From positions 1 to 64,000 of the forward strand of contig JAFTPT010000020.1 in NCBI GenBank assembly GCA_017463155.1: a DNA stretch of 64,000 nucleotides. The letters are read 5' to 3'. Every line of letters starts with the position of its first letter. Position 1 is the stretch's first letter. Shown here piece after piece: positions 8,942-17,534 of the stretch. The notes beneath the pieces were generated by a model, which ran no database searches, had not been told where the DNA came from, and saw only the letters and a program-made list of their open reading frames with translations. The DNA comes from Blautia sp. GTDB lineage: Bacteria > Bacillota > Clostridia > Lachnospirales > Lachnospiraceae. A program made the translations under genes and the position numbers.

Positions 8942-10141
8942 ATGCTGAAAGGAAAGACCGTTCTTCTCGGCGTAACCGGAAGTATCGCCGCCTACAAGAT
9001 CGCGAATCTGGCCAGTGCGCTGGTCAAGCTGCACGCGGACGTGCATGTGCTGATGACCCGGAACGCGACGAATTTTATCACTCCCATCACCTTTGAGACG
9101 CTGACAGGGAACAAGTGCCTCGTGGATACCTTTGACCGGAATTTTCCGATCGAGGTGGAGCATGTCGCCCTGGCCAAAAAGGCCGATGTGGTGCTGATCG
9201 CGCCGGCAAGCGCCAACGTGATCGCCAAAATGGCCCACGGGATCGCCGATGATATGCTGACCACCACCGTGCTGGCCTGCACCTGTAAAAAGCTGGTCTC
9301 TCCGGCGATGAACACGGCCATGTACGAGAACCCTGTCACCCAGGACAACATGGAGATCCTGAAGCGGTACGGCTTCCGGATCATCGAGCCTGCGAGCGGC
9401 TATCTGGCCTGCGGGGATACAGGCCGGGGCAAAATGCCGGAGCCGGAGGTGCTTTTACAGTACATCCTGAAAGAAATCGCTTTTGAAAAGGATATGGAAG
9501 GCCAGAAGGTCCTTGTGACGGCAGGTCCGACCCAGGAGAGCATCGATCCGGTGCGCTATATCACGAACCACTCATCGGGAAAAATGGGTTACGCCATCGC
9601 GAAGATTGCCATGCAGCGGGGAGCGGATGTCACGTTGGTCAGCGGACGTACCGCACTTGTACCCCCCATCGACGTAACCTATGTCCCGGTCGTTACGGCG
9701 GAGGATATGTTCCAGGCGGTCACTTCGAGGGCGGAGCAGCAGGATATCATCATCAAGGCCGCGGCCGTGGCGGATTACAGGCCGGCCGTCGTCAGTGACG
9801 AGAAGGTCAAAAAGGCGGACGCCGAGATGTCGATCCCCCTGGAACGGACAAAGGATATCCTGCAGTATCTGGGTGAACACAAGCGCCCGGGACAGTTTTT
9901 GTGCGGGTTCTCCATGGAGACCCGGGATATGATCGGTAATTCCAGAGCCAAGCTGGTCAAAAAGAACCTGGACATGATCGCGGCCAACAACCTGAAGGTC
10001 AAGGGCGCCGGATTCCAGGGAGATACCAATGTGCTGACTCTGATTACACAGGAGGAGGAAGTGTCACTCCCGCTGCAGAGCAAGGAGGATGCAGCTTCAC
10101 AGCTCCTGAAAAAGATCCTTTCCCTTCGGAAGGACCGGTAA
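8942..10141 (+). CDS. coaBC: Bifunctional phosphopantothenoylcysteine decarboxylase / phosphopantothenate-cysteine ligase
   Basis: Catalyses two consecutive steps of coenzyme A synthesis from 4'-phosphopantothenate. The 399 residues contain the FMN-dependent CoaC half, with the active-site His in VEHVALA, the APASANV motif and the Cys clamp in LACGDTGRGKMPEP. The CoaB ligase half starts at KVLVTAGPTQE (around residue 187) with the NHSSGKMG motif. ATG 8942 is preceded by GAGAGGAG. It is the first gene of an apparent operon with an ECF S component and coaX, so three steps of CoA supply are co-transcribed from 8852-8880. Confidence 0.95.
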   Translation: MLKGKTVLLGVTGSIAAYKIANLASALVKLHADVHVLMTRNATNFITPITFETLTGNKCLVDTFDRNFPIEVEHVALAKKADVVLIAPASANVIAKMAHGIADDMLTTTVLACTCKKLVSPAMNTAMYENPVTQDNMEILKRYGFRIIEPASGYLACGDTGRGKMPEPEVLLQYILKEIAFEKDMEGQKVLVTAGPTQESIDPVRYITNHSSGKMGYAIAKIAMQRGADVTLVSGRTALVPPIDVTYVPVVTAEDMFQAVTSRAEQQDIIIKAAAVADYRPAVVSDEKVKKADAEMSIPLERTKDILQYLGEHKRPGQFLCGFSMETRDMIGNSRAKLVKKNLDMIAANNLKVKGAGFQGDTNVLTLITQEEEVSLPLQSKEDAASQLLKKILSLRKDR

Positions 10142-10205
10142 CTCATCCATCTTCTTTCTACACCGTGCTGTATCCGAAGGCGGAGCGGCAACAAGGAGGA
10201 AAAAA

Positions 10206-10838
10206 ATGAACAACAGAAAAAATGACACCCGTTATCTGGTTTCCACAGGCCTGATGGCAGCCATCGTGATCCTGCTGGCGAACACGCCGCTCGGCATGAT
10301 CCAGCTGCCCATCATCAAAGCGACGACCGTTCACATCCCCGTGATCATCGGTGCCGTGATCCTTGGACCGCTTGCCGGTGCAATACTGGGAGGAGTGTTC
10401 GGCATCTGCTCGATGATCAGCAATACGATGGCGCCGACACTTCTTTCTTTTGCGTTTTCGCCGTTCCTGGCCTCGGATCTTCCGGGCGTCCTCAAGGCGA
10501 TCTGGATCTCGGTCGGATGCCGCGTCATGATCGGCGTCGTTGCCGGCTGGCTCTGGATCCTTCTGCGCAAGCTGAAGATCAATTCCTGGATCGCGCTCCC
10601 GATCGTCGGCTTTGTGGGCTCCATGACCAACACCGTGTTTGTCATGGGAAGCATCTATCTGCTGCTGGCTAAGCAGTATGCCGAGGCGAAGAGCGTGGCG
10701 GTGGATGCCGTCTGGGGCCTTGTGATGGGCACCGTGACCGCGTCCGGGATCCCGGAGGCCATCGCGGCGGCTGTGCTTGTGGCCGCGATCGGAAAGGCCC
10801 TCCTGTCCTTTGTCCAGAGACAGGTGCAGGTGGCGTAA
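10206..10838 (+). CDS. ECF transporter S component, probable pantothenate transporter
   Basis: A small integral-membrane protein of 210 residues with about five to six hydrophobic segments and the early Ala/Gly-rich helices typical of energy-coupling-factor substrate-binding (S) subunits, which share an ATPase/EcfT module encoded elsewhere. Its position between coaBC and coaX points to pantothenate (PanT-like); this is inference from context. An AAGGAGG ribosome-binding site sits just upstream. No ATPase or EcfT gene lies in the window. Confidence 0.8.
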   Translation: MNNRKNDTRYLVSTGLMAAIVILLANTPLGMIQLPIIKATTVHIPVIIGAVILGPLAGAILGGVFGICSMISNTMAPTLLSFAFSPFLASDLPGVLKAIWISVGCRVMIGVVAGWLWILLRKLKINSWIALPIVGFVGSMTNTVFVMGSIYLLLAKQYAEAKSVAVDAVWGLVMGTVTASGIPEAIAAAVLVAAIGKALLSFVQRQVQVA

Positions 10839-10863
10839 CGGTTCACAGAATTTGGAGATAAAT

Positions 10864-11631
10864 ATGATGATCCTGGCAATCGACATCGGAAATACCAATA
10901 TCGTCGTGGGAGCTGTCGAGAGAGAGCTTACACACTTTATCGAACGGATCTCCACGGTCCGTACCAAGACAGAGCTTGAATATGCCGTGGATATCAAGAC
11001 GATCCTTGACATCCATCATATCAATCCGGAGGAGCTGGAGGGGTGCATCATCGCCTCCGTGGTCCCGCAGATCACGGATATCGTAAGGCTTGCGGCCGAA
11101 AAGATCCTCCACAGGGATGTCCTGGTCCTGGGGCCCGGGTTAAAGACCGGCCTGAATATCCTGATGGACAATCCGGCTACGCTGGGCGCCGACCTTGTGG
11201 CGGGCGCGGTGGCGGGGATTGCGTATTACCCCCTGCCGCTGATCATCATCGACATGGGAACGGCCACCACGCTCTGCGTTGTCGATGAGGACAAAAACTA
11301 CATCGGCGGCATGATCATGCCCGGGGTGGGCGTTTCGCTGGATGCGCTGACGGCCCACGCCTCCCAGCTCAGCGGGATCGGCATCGAGCCCCCGAAACGC
11401 GTCATTGCCAAGAATACCGTCGAGTGCATGAAGAGCGGCGTGCTCTACAGCAGCGCCGGAGCGCTGGACGGCTGCATCGAGCGTATGGAGGAGGAACTGG
11501 GGCAAAGCACCACCGTGGTGGCCACGGGAGGTCTTGCCAAAAAGGTCATCCCCTACTGCAAACGGAAGATCATCCTGGACGAAGAGCTTCTGCTAAAGGG
11601 ACTCCTGGTGATCTACGAAAAAAACACCTGA
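10864..11631 (+). CDS. coaX: Type III pantothenate kinase
   Basis: Phosphorylates pantothenate, the committed step of CoA synthesis. Type III enzymes are resistant to CoA feedback and need a monovalent cation. The 255-residue product has the ASKHA-fold motifs DIGNTN (residues 6-11), GADLVAGAVAG and DMGTATT. ATG 10864 is preceded by TTGGAGA. It is the last gene of the coaBC operon: the preceding gene ends 25 bp upstream and an intrinsic terminator follows at 11655-11679. Confidence 0.95.
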   Translation: MMILAIDIGNTNIVVGAVERELTHFIERISTVRTKTELEYAVDIKTILDIHHINPEELEGCIIASVVPQITDIVRLAAEKILHRDVLVLGPGLKTGLNILMDNPATLGADLVAGAVAGIAYYPLPLIIIDMGTATTLCVVDEDKNYIGGMIMPGVGVSLDALTAHASQLSGIGIEPPKRVIAKNTVECMKSGVLYSSAGALDGCIERMEEELGQSTTVVATGGLAKKVIPYCKRKIILDEELLLKGLLVIYEKNT

Positions 11632-11654
11632 AAAAGGATCTGAAAACAGGCTGT

Positions 11655-11679
11655 CTGCCCGCTGGGCGGGCAGTCTTTT
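11655..11679 (+). terminator. Intrinsic terminator after coaX
   Basis: CTGCCCGC pairs with GCGGGCAG over a 3-nt loop, followed by TCTTTT. It separates the CoA operon from the cobalamin operon. Confidence 0.85.
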
Positions 11680-11705
11680 CGTTTGCGGCCCCGTCAGAGT
11701 TGCTA

Positions 11706-11735
11706 TTGTCAGCGATCGGGTGCACATGGTATAAT
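11706..11735 (+). promoter_or_regulatory. Predicted promoter of the cobalamin biosynthesis operon
   Basis: TTGTCA, 18 bp, consensus TATAAT. Only about 20 bp separate the likely transcription start from the cbiD start codon, so there is no room for a cobalamin riboswitch. Confidence 0.65.
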
Positions 11736-11760
11736 AGCGGATGTGACAGGAGGTGGGGTT

Positions 11761-12918
11761 TTGACCAGAAAGACAGGCCTTGAGGATTACTATGTGATCC
11801 GGGGCAGCAAAAAACTCCGCTTCGGATATACCACCGGTTCCTGTGCGGCCGCGGCTTCCAAGGCAGCGGTCCGTATGCTTCTTACGGGACGGGAGGAATC
11901 AGAGGTAGAACTGATGACTCCCAAGGGGATCCTGCTGACGCTGCAGCTGGAGGAGATCTCTCTTACGGCGGAGCAGGCCATCTGCGCGGTCCGGAAGGAT
12001 TCGGGCGATGACCCCGATACCACCAACGGGATCCTGGTCTTTGCCACCGTCCAAAAGACGGACAGGCCCGGCATTTATGTGGATGGAGGGACAGGCGTCG
12101 GACGTGTGACCCTGCCCGGCCTGAAACAGCCGGTCGGCGAGGCCGCCATCAATCCGGTCCCCAGGGCCATGATCCTCCGGGAAGCGGAGCAATGTGCGTC
12201 GGAGCTTGATTATGACGGAGGTCTCTCCATCGTGATCTCGGTGCCCGAGGGCGAGGAGATCGCCAGGCGGACCTTCAATCCGCGGCTCGGGATCGTGGGA
12301 GGCATTTCGATCCTCGGGACCAGCGGGATCGTGGAGCCCATGAGTGAGAAGGCACTGGTGGACAGTATCCAGGTGGAAATGAAACAGCATTTCGCTCAGG
12401 GTGAGGAATATATGCTGGTGACCCCCGGCAATTACGGGGAAAACTATCTGCGGAATCATATGGACCTTCCCTTTGAGAAAAATATCAAATGCAGCAATTA
12501 TGTAGGCGAGACCATCGATATGGCCATCGACATGGGTGTCAAGGGCATCCTGTTTGTGGCCCATATCGGCAAGTTTGTCAAGGTTGCGGCCGGGATCATG
12601 AACACGCACTCCCACAGCGCGGACGGGAGGCTGGAGATCCTGGCGGCCAACAGCATCCGGGCCGGAGGAAGCCTTTCCTGTGCCAGGAGGATCCTGGATG
12701 CCATGACGACGGATGAGGCACTGACCATCCTTAAGGAGGAGGGAGTCCTTGCCGCCACCATGGAGATCATCATGGACAAGATCCAATTTTACCTGGATCA
12801 CCGTTCCTATGAGCAGATCCTGCTGGGTGCCGTCGTTTTTTCGGACGTGCACGGGTACCTGGGCCGGACCAGGGATGCGGACAGACTGATCAAAGCCATT
12901 TCAGGAAAAGGAGAATAA
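11761..12918 (+). CDS. cbiD: Cobalt-precorrin-5B C1-methyltransferase
   Basis: Methylates C1 of the corrin ring in the anaerobic cobalamin route. The 385-residue protein shows the family start LRFGYTTGSCAAAASKAA and the GGISILGTSGIVEPMS segment. I take the TTG at 11761 as start because AGGAGGT (11748-11754) is 6 nt upstream; the in-frame extension before it crosses the promoter. It is the first gene of a ten-gene operon with short gaps or overlaps running to 23112. The next gene follows after 4 bp. Confidence 0.93.
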   Translation: MTRKTGLEDYYVIRGSKKLRFGYTTGSCAAAASKAAVRMLLTGREESEVELMTPKGILLTLQLEEISLTAEQAICAVRKDSGDDPDTTNGILVFATVQKTDRPGIYVDGGTGVGRVTLPGLKQPVGEAAINPVPRAMILREAEQCASELDYDGGLSIVISVPEGEEIARRTFNPRLGIVGGISILGTSGIVEPMSEKALVDSIQVEMKQHFAQGEEYMLVTPGNYGENYLRNHMDLPFEKNIKCSNYVGETIDMAIDMGVKGILFVAHIGKFVKVAAGIMNTHSHSADGRLEILAANSIRAGGSLSCARRILDAMTTDEALTILKEEGVLAATMEIIMDKIQFYLDHRSYEQILLGAVVFSDVHGYLGRTRDADRLIKAISGKGE

Positions 12919-12922
12919 ACAC

Positions 12923-13681
12923 ATGGTTCATTTTGTCGGAGCAGGTCCCGGAGCCGCGGACCTTATCACGGTCAGAGGCAAGCAGCTTCTGGAGGAGGCG
13001 GATGTCGTGATCTATGCAGGATCCCTCGTCAATCCGCAGCTTCTTGAGTACACCAAGGATGTCTGTACCATCCATAACAGCGCGAAAATGACCCTGGAGG
13101 AGGTCATCTCCGTCATGACCCGGGCCGAGGAGGAGGGGAAGACCACCGTCCGGCTGCACACCGGGGATCCCTGCATCTACGGCGCGATCCGGGAGCAGAT
13201 GGATCTGCTGGATGAAAAAGGGATCCACTATGATTACACGCCCGGCGTGAGCGCCTTCTGCGGGGCGGCCAGCGCCATGGATGTCGAATACACGCTTCCG
13301 GACGTCTCCCAGAGCGTCATCATCACGAGGATGGAAGGACGTACGCCGGTTCCTCCCAAGGAGAGCATCCAGTCCTTTGCGGCCCACCACGCGACCATGG
13401 TGGTCTTCCTGAGCACGGGCATGCTGGACGAGCTCAGCCGCAGGCTGATCGAGGGCGGCTACGAGCCGGATACGCCGGCCGCCATCGTCTACAAGGCGAC
13501 CTGGCCGGATGAAAAGACCTTCTCCTGCACGGTCGGAACTCTTGCCGAGACGGCCAGGGAGAACAATATCACCAAGACGGCCCTGATGTTGATCGGAGAC
13601 GCCGTCAAGGGCGGAAAATATGACCGTTCCAAGCTGTATGATCCGACCTTTACGACGGAATTCCGCAAGGCCCAGAGCTAA
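12923..13681 (+). CDS. cbiF: Cobalt-precorrin-4 C11-methyltransferase
   Basis: SAM-dependent uroporphyrin-III-C-methyltransferase-fold enzyme (CobM/CbiF), 252 residues. It begins with the typical VHFVGAGPGAADLITVRG, followed by YAGSLV and LHTGDPCIYGAIREQMDLL. The cluster supports the anaerobic assignment (CbiF). An AAAGGAGA ribosome-binding site overlaps the end of cbiD. The order cbiD-cbiF-cbiG-cbiH follows common Clostridia clusters. Confidence 0.94.
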   Translation: MVHFVGAGPGAADLITVRGKQLLEEADVVIYAGSLVNPQLLEYTKDVCTIHNSAKMTLEEVISVMTRAEEEGKTTVRLHTGDPCIYGAIREQMDLLDEKGIHYDYTPGVSAFCGAASAMDVEYTLPDVSQSVIITRMEGRTPVPPKESIQSFAAHHATMVVFLSTGMLDELSRRLIEGGYEPDTPAAIVYKATWPDEKTFSCTVGTLAETARENNITKTALMLIGDAVKGGKYDRSKLYDPTFTTEFRKAQS

Positions 13682-13692
13682 GGCAGGGAACG

Positions 13693-14772
13693 ATGAAGAT
13701 CAGCATGATCTGCTTCAGCCTGACCGGCCATGAGACCGGCCGCAGGCTGATGGAAGAACTGATAAAACAAGGACATACGGTCACCCTCTGTGCCAGGAGC
13801 CGTTATCTGCCCGAATCGATCCCGGAATCGACCGGAGAGTGGGCTGCGCGGGAGTTTTCCGCGTCGGACGCGATGATCTTTATCGGCTCCTGCGGAATCG
13901 CGGTCAGAGCGATCGCTCCGTCGGTCACCAGCAAGAAAACAGACCCGGCCGTGCTCGTGGTAGACGAGTGCGCGCGGCACGTGATCTCGCTGCTTTCCGG
14001 CCATCTGGGAGGCGCGAATGCCCTGACGATGACGGTTTCAAAGATCCTCGGAAGCGATCCCGTGATCACGACGGCGACGGACCTGCATGACCGGTTCGCC
14101 GTCGATGTGTTTGCCCGGAGCATCGGCGCCTCGATCTTCAACATGAAGGCGGCTAAGGATGTCTCGGCGGCACTGCTTGCGGGGGAAAACGTCGGCTTTT
14201 ACAGCGAATTCCCCATCGAGGGAACACTTCCGGAGGGACTCATCCTGGCGGGACCGGACGGGACCGCCGGTACGGATGCGAAGGAGCAGGACCGTAAACA
14301 GATGCCCCTCGGGATCGCGGTGACGATCCACAGGAACTGCCGGCCCTTTGCGTCCACCGTGCAGATCGTTCCGCCGCTCGTCTGCCTGGGGATCGGCTGC
14401 AAGAAGGGAAAGCCCCTTCCGGAGATCCGGGCACATGTGGACGGGTGCCTCGAGGCCGCGGATATTCATCCGGCTTCGCTGTACGCGGTGGCGAGCATCG
14501 ACCTCAAAAAGGAGGAGCAGGGCCTGATTGGCTATGCCGAGGAAAAGCAGATCCCGTTTCTCACCTACGACGCGGAAACACTCCGGCAGGTGGAGGGGGA
14601 TTTTACCCCGTCCGCCTTTGTAAGCCAGGTGACCGGAACGGACAATGTCTGTGAACGGAGTGCCTGCATGTGTGCGGGCTCCGGTGAGCTGCTCATCCGC
14701 AAGACGGCGCAGAACGGCGTGACAGCCGCGGCGGCGCTCAGAAAATGGAAAACAGCGGTCCGAAAGGAATGA
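13693..14772 (+). CDS. cbiG: Cobalt-precorrin-5A hydrolase
   Basis: Opens the delta-lactone of cobalt-precorrin-5A with loss of acetaldehyde. The 359 residues contain the CbiG N-terminal and central regions (IFIGSCGIAVRAIAP, then LSGHLGGANAL) and the C-terminal region (CLGIGCKKG, then ASIDLKKEEQGL). The length matches stand-alone CbiG. The ribosome-binding site is weak (AGGCAGGGA), which fits translational coupling 11 bp after cbiF. Confidence 0.94.
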   Translation: MKISMICFSLTGHETGRRLMEELIKQGHTVTLCARSRYLPESIPESTGEWAAREFSASDAMIFIGSCGIAVRAIAPSVTSKKTDPAVLVVDECARHVISLLSGHLGGANALTMTVSKILGSDPVITTATDLHDRFAVDVFARSIGASIFNMKAAKDVSAALLAGENVGFYSEFPIEGTLPEGLILAGPDGTAGTDAKEQDRKQMPLGIAVTIHRNCRPFASTVQIVPPLVCLGIGCKKGKPLPEIRAHVDGCLEAADIHPASLYAVASIDLKKEEQGLIGYAEEKQIPFLTYDAETLRQVEGDFTPSAFVSQVTGTDNVCERSACMCAGSGELLIRKTAQNGVTAAAALRKWKTAVRKE

Positions 14773-14796
14773 CCGCTTTTGATGGAGGACTGTAAT

Positions 14797-15528
14797 TTGA
14801 GTAAAATGTACGTTGTCGGGATCGGTCCCGGCGCTTATGAACAGATGACCGGCAAAGCCATCCGTGCGCTGCAGGAGAGCGACGTGATCATCGGTTATAC
14901 GGTCTATGTGGATCTGGTAAAAGAATATTTCCCGGATAAGGAATTCATGACCACGCCCATGAAAAAAGAAGTGGACCGCTGCGTGCTTGCCTTCAAGGAG
15001 GCCCAGAAGGGCAAAAATGTGTCCATGATCTGCAGCGGCGATGCCGGCGTCTACGGCATGGCGGGACTGATGTACGAGGTCGGTGCCTCCTATCCGGACG
15101 TGGAGATCGAGATCATCCCGGGCGTCACGGCGGCCCTGGGCGGCGCTTCGGTGCTGGGAGCTCCCCTGATCCACGATTTCTGCCTGATCAGCCTGAGCGA
15201 CCTGCTGACTCCGTGGGAAAAGATCGAGACCAGGCTTCTCTGTGCTTCCCAGGCTGACTTTGTGATCTGTCTGTACAATCCGTCCAGCCACAAGAGGCAT
15301 GATTACCTGCAGAAAGCCTGTGACCTGATGCTCCGGTATAAATCACCGGAGACCGTCTGCGGGATCGTGTCCAATATTGCCCGGGAAGGCGAAGAATACC
15401 AGATCATGACGCTGAAGGAACTCCGGGATACGCAGGTCGATATGTTCACCACGGTCTTTATCGGCAATTCCCAGACGAAGGAGCTTTCCGGAAAGATGGT
15501 CACGCCCAGGGGATACAAGGGCGTTTAG
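14797..15528 (+). CDS. cbiH: Precorrin-3B / cobalt-factor III C17-methyltransferase
   Basis: Ring-contraction methyltransferase (CobJ/CbiH), 243 residues, with the motif MYVVGIGPGAYEQMT at the N-terminus, SGDAGVYGMAG in the middle and CLYNPSSHKR later. I chose the TTG at 14797 because GGAGG (14784-14788) is 8 nt upstream. The in-frame ATG at 14782 overlaps that site and would add five unsupported residues; ATG 14806 is an alternative. It is expressed with cbiG, about 24 bp upstream. Confidence 0.93.
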   Translation: MSKMYVVGIGPGAYEQMTGKAIRALQESDVIIGYTVYVDLVKEYFPDKEFMTTPMKKEVDRCVLAFKEAQKGKNVSMICSGDAGVYGMAGLMYEVGASYPDVEIEIIPGVTAALGGASVLGAPLIHDFCLISLSDLLTPWEKIETRLLCASQADFVICLYNPSSHKRHDYLQKACDLMLRYKSPETVCGIVSNIAREGEEYQIMTLKELRDTQVDMFTTVFIGNSQTKELSGKMVTPRGYKGV

Positions 15529-15536
15529 GAGGATCC

Positions 15537-17495
15537 ATGTACAAAGTGATCGTATTTGCAGGAACGACAGAGGGGTATGACATCTGCCGGTTTCTGAAAA
15601 AGCACGGGATCAGGACCTGTGCCTGCGTGGCGACGGATTACGGAACCCGGTCCCTCACGGAAAATGAGGATCTGACGATCCGGGCCGCACGCCTGACCGA
15701 AGAGGAGATGCATGCGTTCTTTCTCGAGGAGCAGCCGGAGCTCGTGATCGATGCCACACACCCCTACGCGGCCGTCGTAACGGAGAATATCCGGGAAGCC
15801 TGCAAAGACTTTCCGGAAAGGTATGTCCGCGTCCTGCGTCAAGAAGGGGAGCACACCTCGGATGCGGTCTATGTCGAGAATACGGAGGCGGCCGTCGAGT
15901 ATTTGAAGAATACGACAGGAAATGTCCTCCTGACGACCGGCTCCAAGGAGCTGAAGGCCTATACGGAGGTTCCGGATTACGAGAACCGGCTGTACGCCAG
16001 AGTCCTTTCGCTTCCGGGCGTTATGACCTCCTGTGCCGGACTGGGGTTTGAAGGAAAACACCTGATCGGCATGCAGGGCCCGTTCTCGCGGGAACTGAAC
16101 GAAGCCATGCTGCGGCAGCTTGACTGCCGGTACCTGGTCACAAAGGATACCGGAGCCGCGGGCGGTTTTCAGGAAAAGATCGAGGCGGCACATGCATGCG
16201 GGACGATCCCGGTGATCATCGGGCGCCCGACAACCGAAGAGGGCATCTCGGTCCGGGAGTGCAAAAAGCTTTTGTCGGAGCACTTTTCCCTGACACTGAT
16301 CCCCCGGGTGACGCTCCTCGGGATCGGCATGGGAAGTCCTGCGACGCTTACGCAGGAAGCCCTTGAAGTCCTGTCGGAGGCGGATCTGGTGATCGGGGCC
16401 AGACGGATGGCAGATGCTGTCAGGCAGCCCCACCATGAGATTTTGTACGAGTACCGGAGCGACGTGATCGCTGCCTATATCCGTGAGCATCCATGGTATG
16501 AGCACATCGTGATCGCGCTTTCGGGGGACGTCGGGTTTTACAGCGGAGCCCGGAAGCTTTTAGATCTTTTGGGACCGTCCGTAAGGGTCGTCTGCGGTAT
16601 CTCTTCGGTGGTCTATTTCATGGCAAAAACCGGTCATTCCTGGGATGACGCGAAGATCGTAAGCGCCCACGGGCGCAGCTGCAATCTGATCCCGCTCATC
16701 CGTCATAACCGCAAGGTCTTTTCCATCCTGGGTACGACGGACGGCGTCCGGAATCTGGCTAAGAAGCTGGTGACCTACGGGATGGGGGACGTGCTTCTGT
16801 ATGTAGGCGAGAATCTTTCCTACAAGGAGGAGAAGGTTTTCTGCCGGAAGGCCTGCGAGCTCACGGAATACGAAGGGGATGCCCTTTCCGTTATTCTTGC
16901 TTACAATGAAAACGCAGTGAAGATGCGCACCACCCACGGATTGCCGGACGAAGAGTTCCTGCGGGGCAAGGCTCCCATGACCAAGGAGGAGGTCCGCACG
17001 GTTTCTCTTTCCAAGCTGCAGCTTACCGAGGATTCCATCTGCTACGATATCGGTGCCGGCACCGGCTCCGTATCCATCGAGATGGCCCTCCGGGCTTCCC
17101 AGGGAAAGGTCTATGCCATCGAGAAAAAAGACGATGCGCTGGAGATCCTGGGCAGGAACAAGGAGCATTTCGCCGCCGACAATATGGAGATCATCGCCGG
17201 CACGGCGCCGGATGCGATGGAGGAACTGCAGGCCCCGACCCACGCGTTCATCGGAGGCTCCTCCGGAAACCTGGACCGGATCGTGCAGCTGCTTCTTTCT
17301 AAAAACCCTCACGTCCGGATCGTGATCAACTGTATCACGCTTGAAACGGTGTCCGAGGCGCTCGCTGTTATAAGGGAGCATTCCTTTACCGGGACGGACG
17401 TGGTGATGCTTTCCGCGGCCAGGTCAAAGGAAATCGGCCGCTATCATATGATGATGGGGGAAAACCCGATCTATATTATCACCCTGCAGGGGTAG
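15537..17495 (+). CDS. cobK-cbiE-cbiT: Fused CobK (precorrin-6A reductase), CbiE and CbiT methyltransferases
   Basis: One 652-residue polypeptide carries three consecutive activities. Residues 1-257 match CobK/CbiJ reductase (VIVFAGTTEG, IDATHPYA, LLTTGSKEL). Residues 258 to about 455 match the cobalt-precorrin-7 C5-methyltransferase CbiE (VTLLGIGMGSPATLT, ALSGDVGFYSGA). Residues from about 462 match the C15-methyltransferase/decarboxylase CbiT (GLPDEEFLRGKAPMTKEEVR, then DIGAGTGSVSIEMA). AGGAGG overlaps the cbiH stop codon, so translation is coupled. The frame is continuous. CbiET fusions are common; the triple fusion is known from some Clostridia and may channel intermediates. Confidence 0.93.
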   Translation: MYKVIVFAGTTEGYDICRFLKKHGIRTCACVATDYGTRSLTENEDLTIRAARLTEEEMHAFFLEEQPELVIDATHPYAAVVTENIREACKDFPERYVRVLRQEGEHTSDAVYVENTEAAVEYLKNTTGNVLLTTGSKELKAYTEVPDYENRLYARVLSLPGVMTSCAGLGFEGKHLIGMQGPFSRELNEAMLRQLDCRYLVTKDTGAAGGFQEKIEAAHACGTIPVIIGRPTTEEGISVRECKKLLSEHFSLTLIPRVTLLGIGMGSPATLTQEALEVLSEADLVIGARRMADAVRQPHHEILYEYRSDVIAAYIREHPWYEHIVIALSGDVGFYSGARKLLDLLGPSVRVVCGISSVVYFMAKTGHSWDDAKIVSAHGRSCNLIPLIRHNRKVFSILGTTDGVRNLAKKLVTYGMGDVLLYVGENLSYKEEKVFCRKACELTEYEGDALSVILAYNENAVKMRTTHGLPDEEFLRGKAPMTKEEVRTVSLSKLQLTEDSICYDIGAGTGSVSIEMALRASQGKVYAIEKKDDALEILGRNKEHFAADNMEIIAGTAPDAMEELQAPTHAFIGGSSGNLDRIVQLLLSKNPHVRIVINCITLETVSEALAVIREHSFTGTDVVMLSAARSKEIGRYHMMMGENPIYIITLQG

Positions 17496-17501
17496 ATACG
17501 A

Positions 17502-17521
17502 TGTCCTTGCTCATAAGGACA
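17502..17521 (+). promoter_or_regulatory. Intercistronic hairpin before cbiA
   Basis: TGTCCTT pairs with AAGGACA over a 6-nt loop just before the cbiA ribosome-binding site. There is no T tract, so it is not a terminator; it may affect mRNA processing or translation. Confidence 0.3.
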
Positions 17522-17534
17522 ACAGGAGACAGAC

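Noticed and set aside
10158-11012. Antisense frame over the ECF S component and coaX start
   Set aside because: Crosses two well-supported genes and their ribosome-binding sites; low-complexity His/Asp composition.
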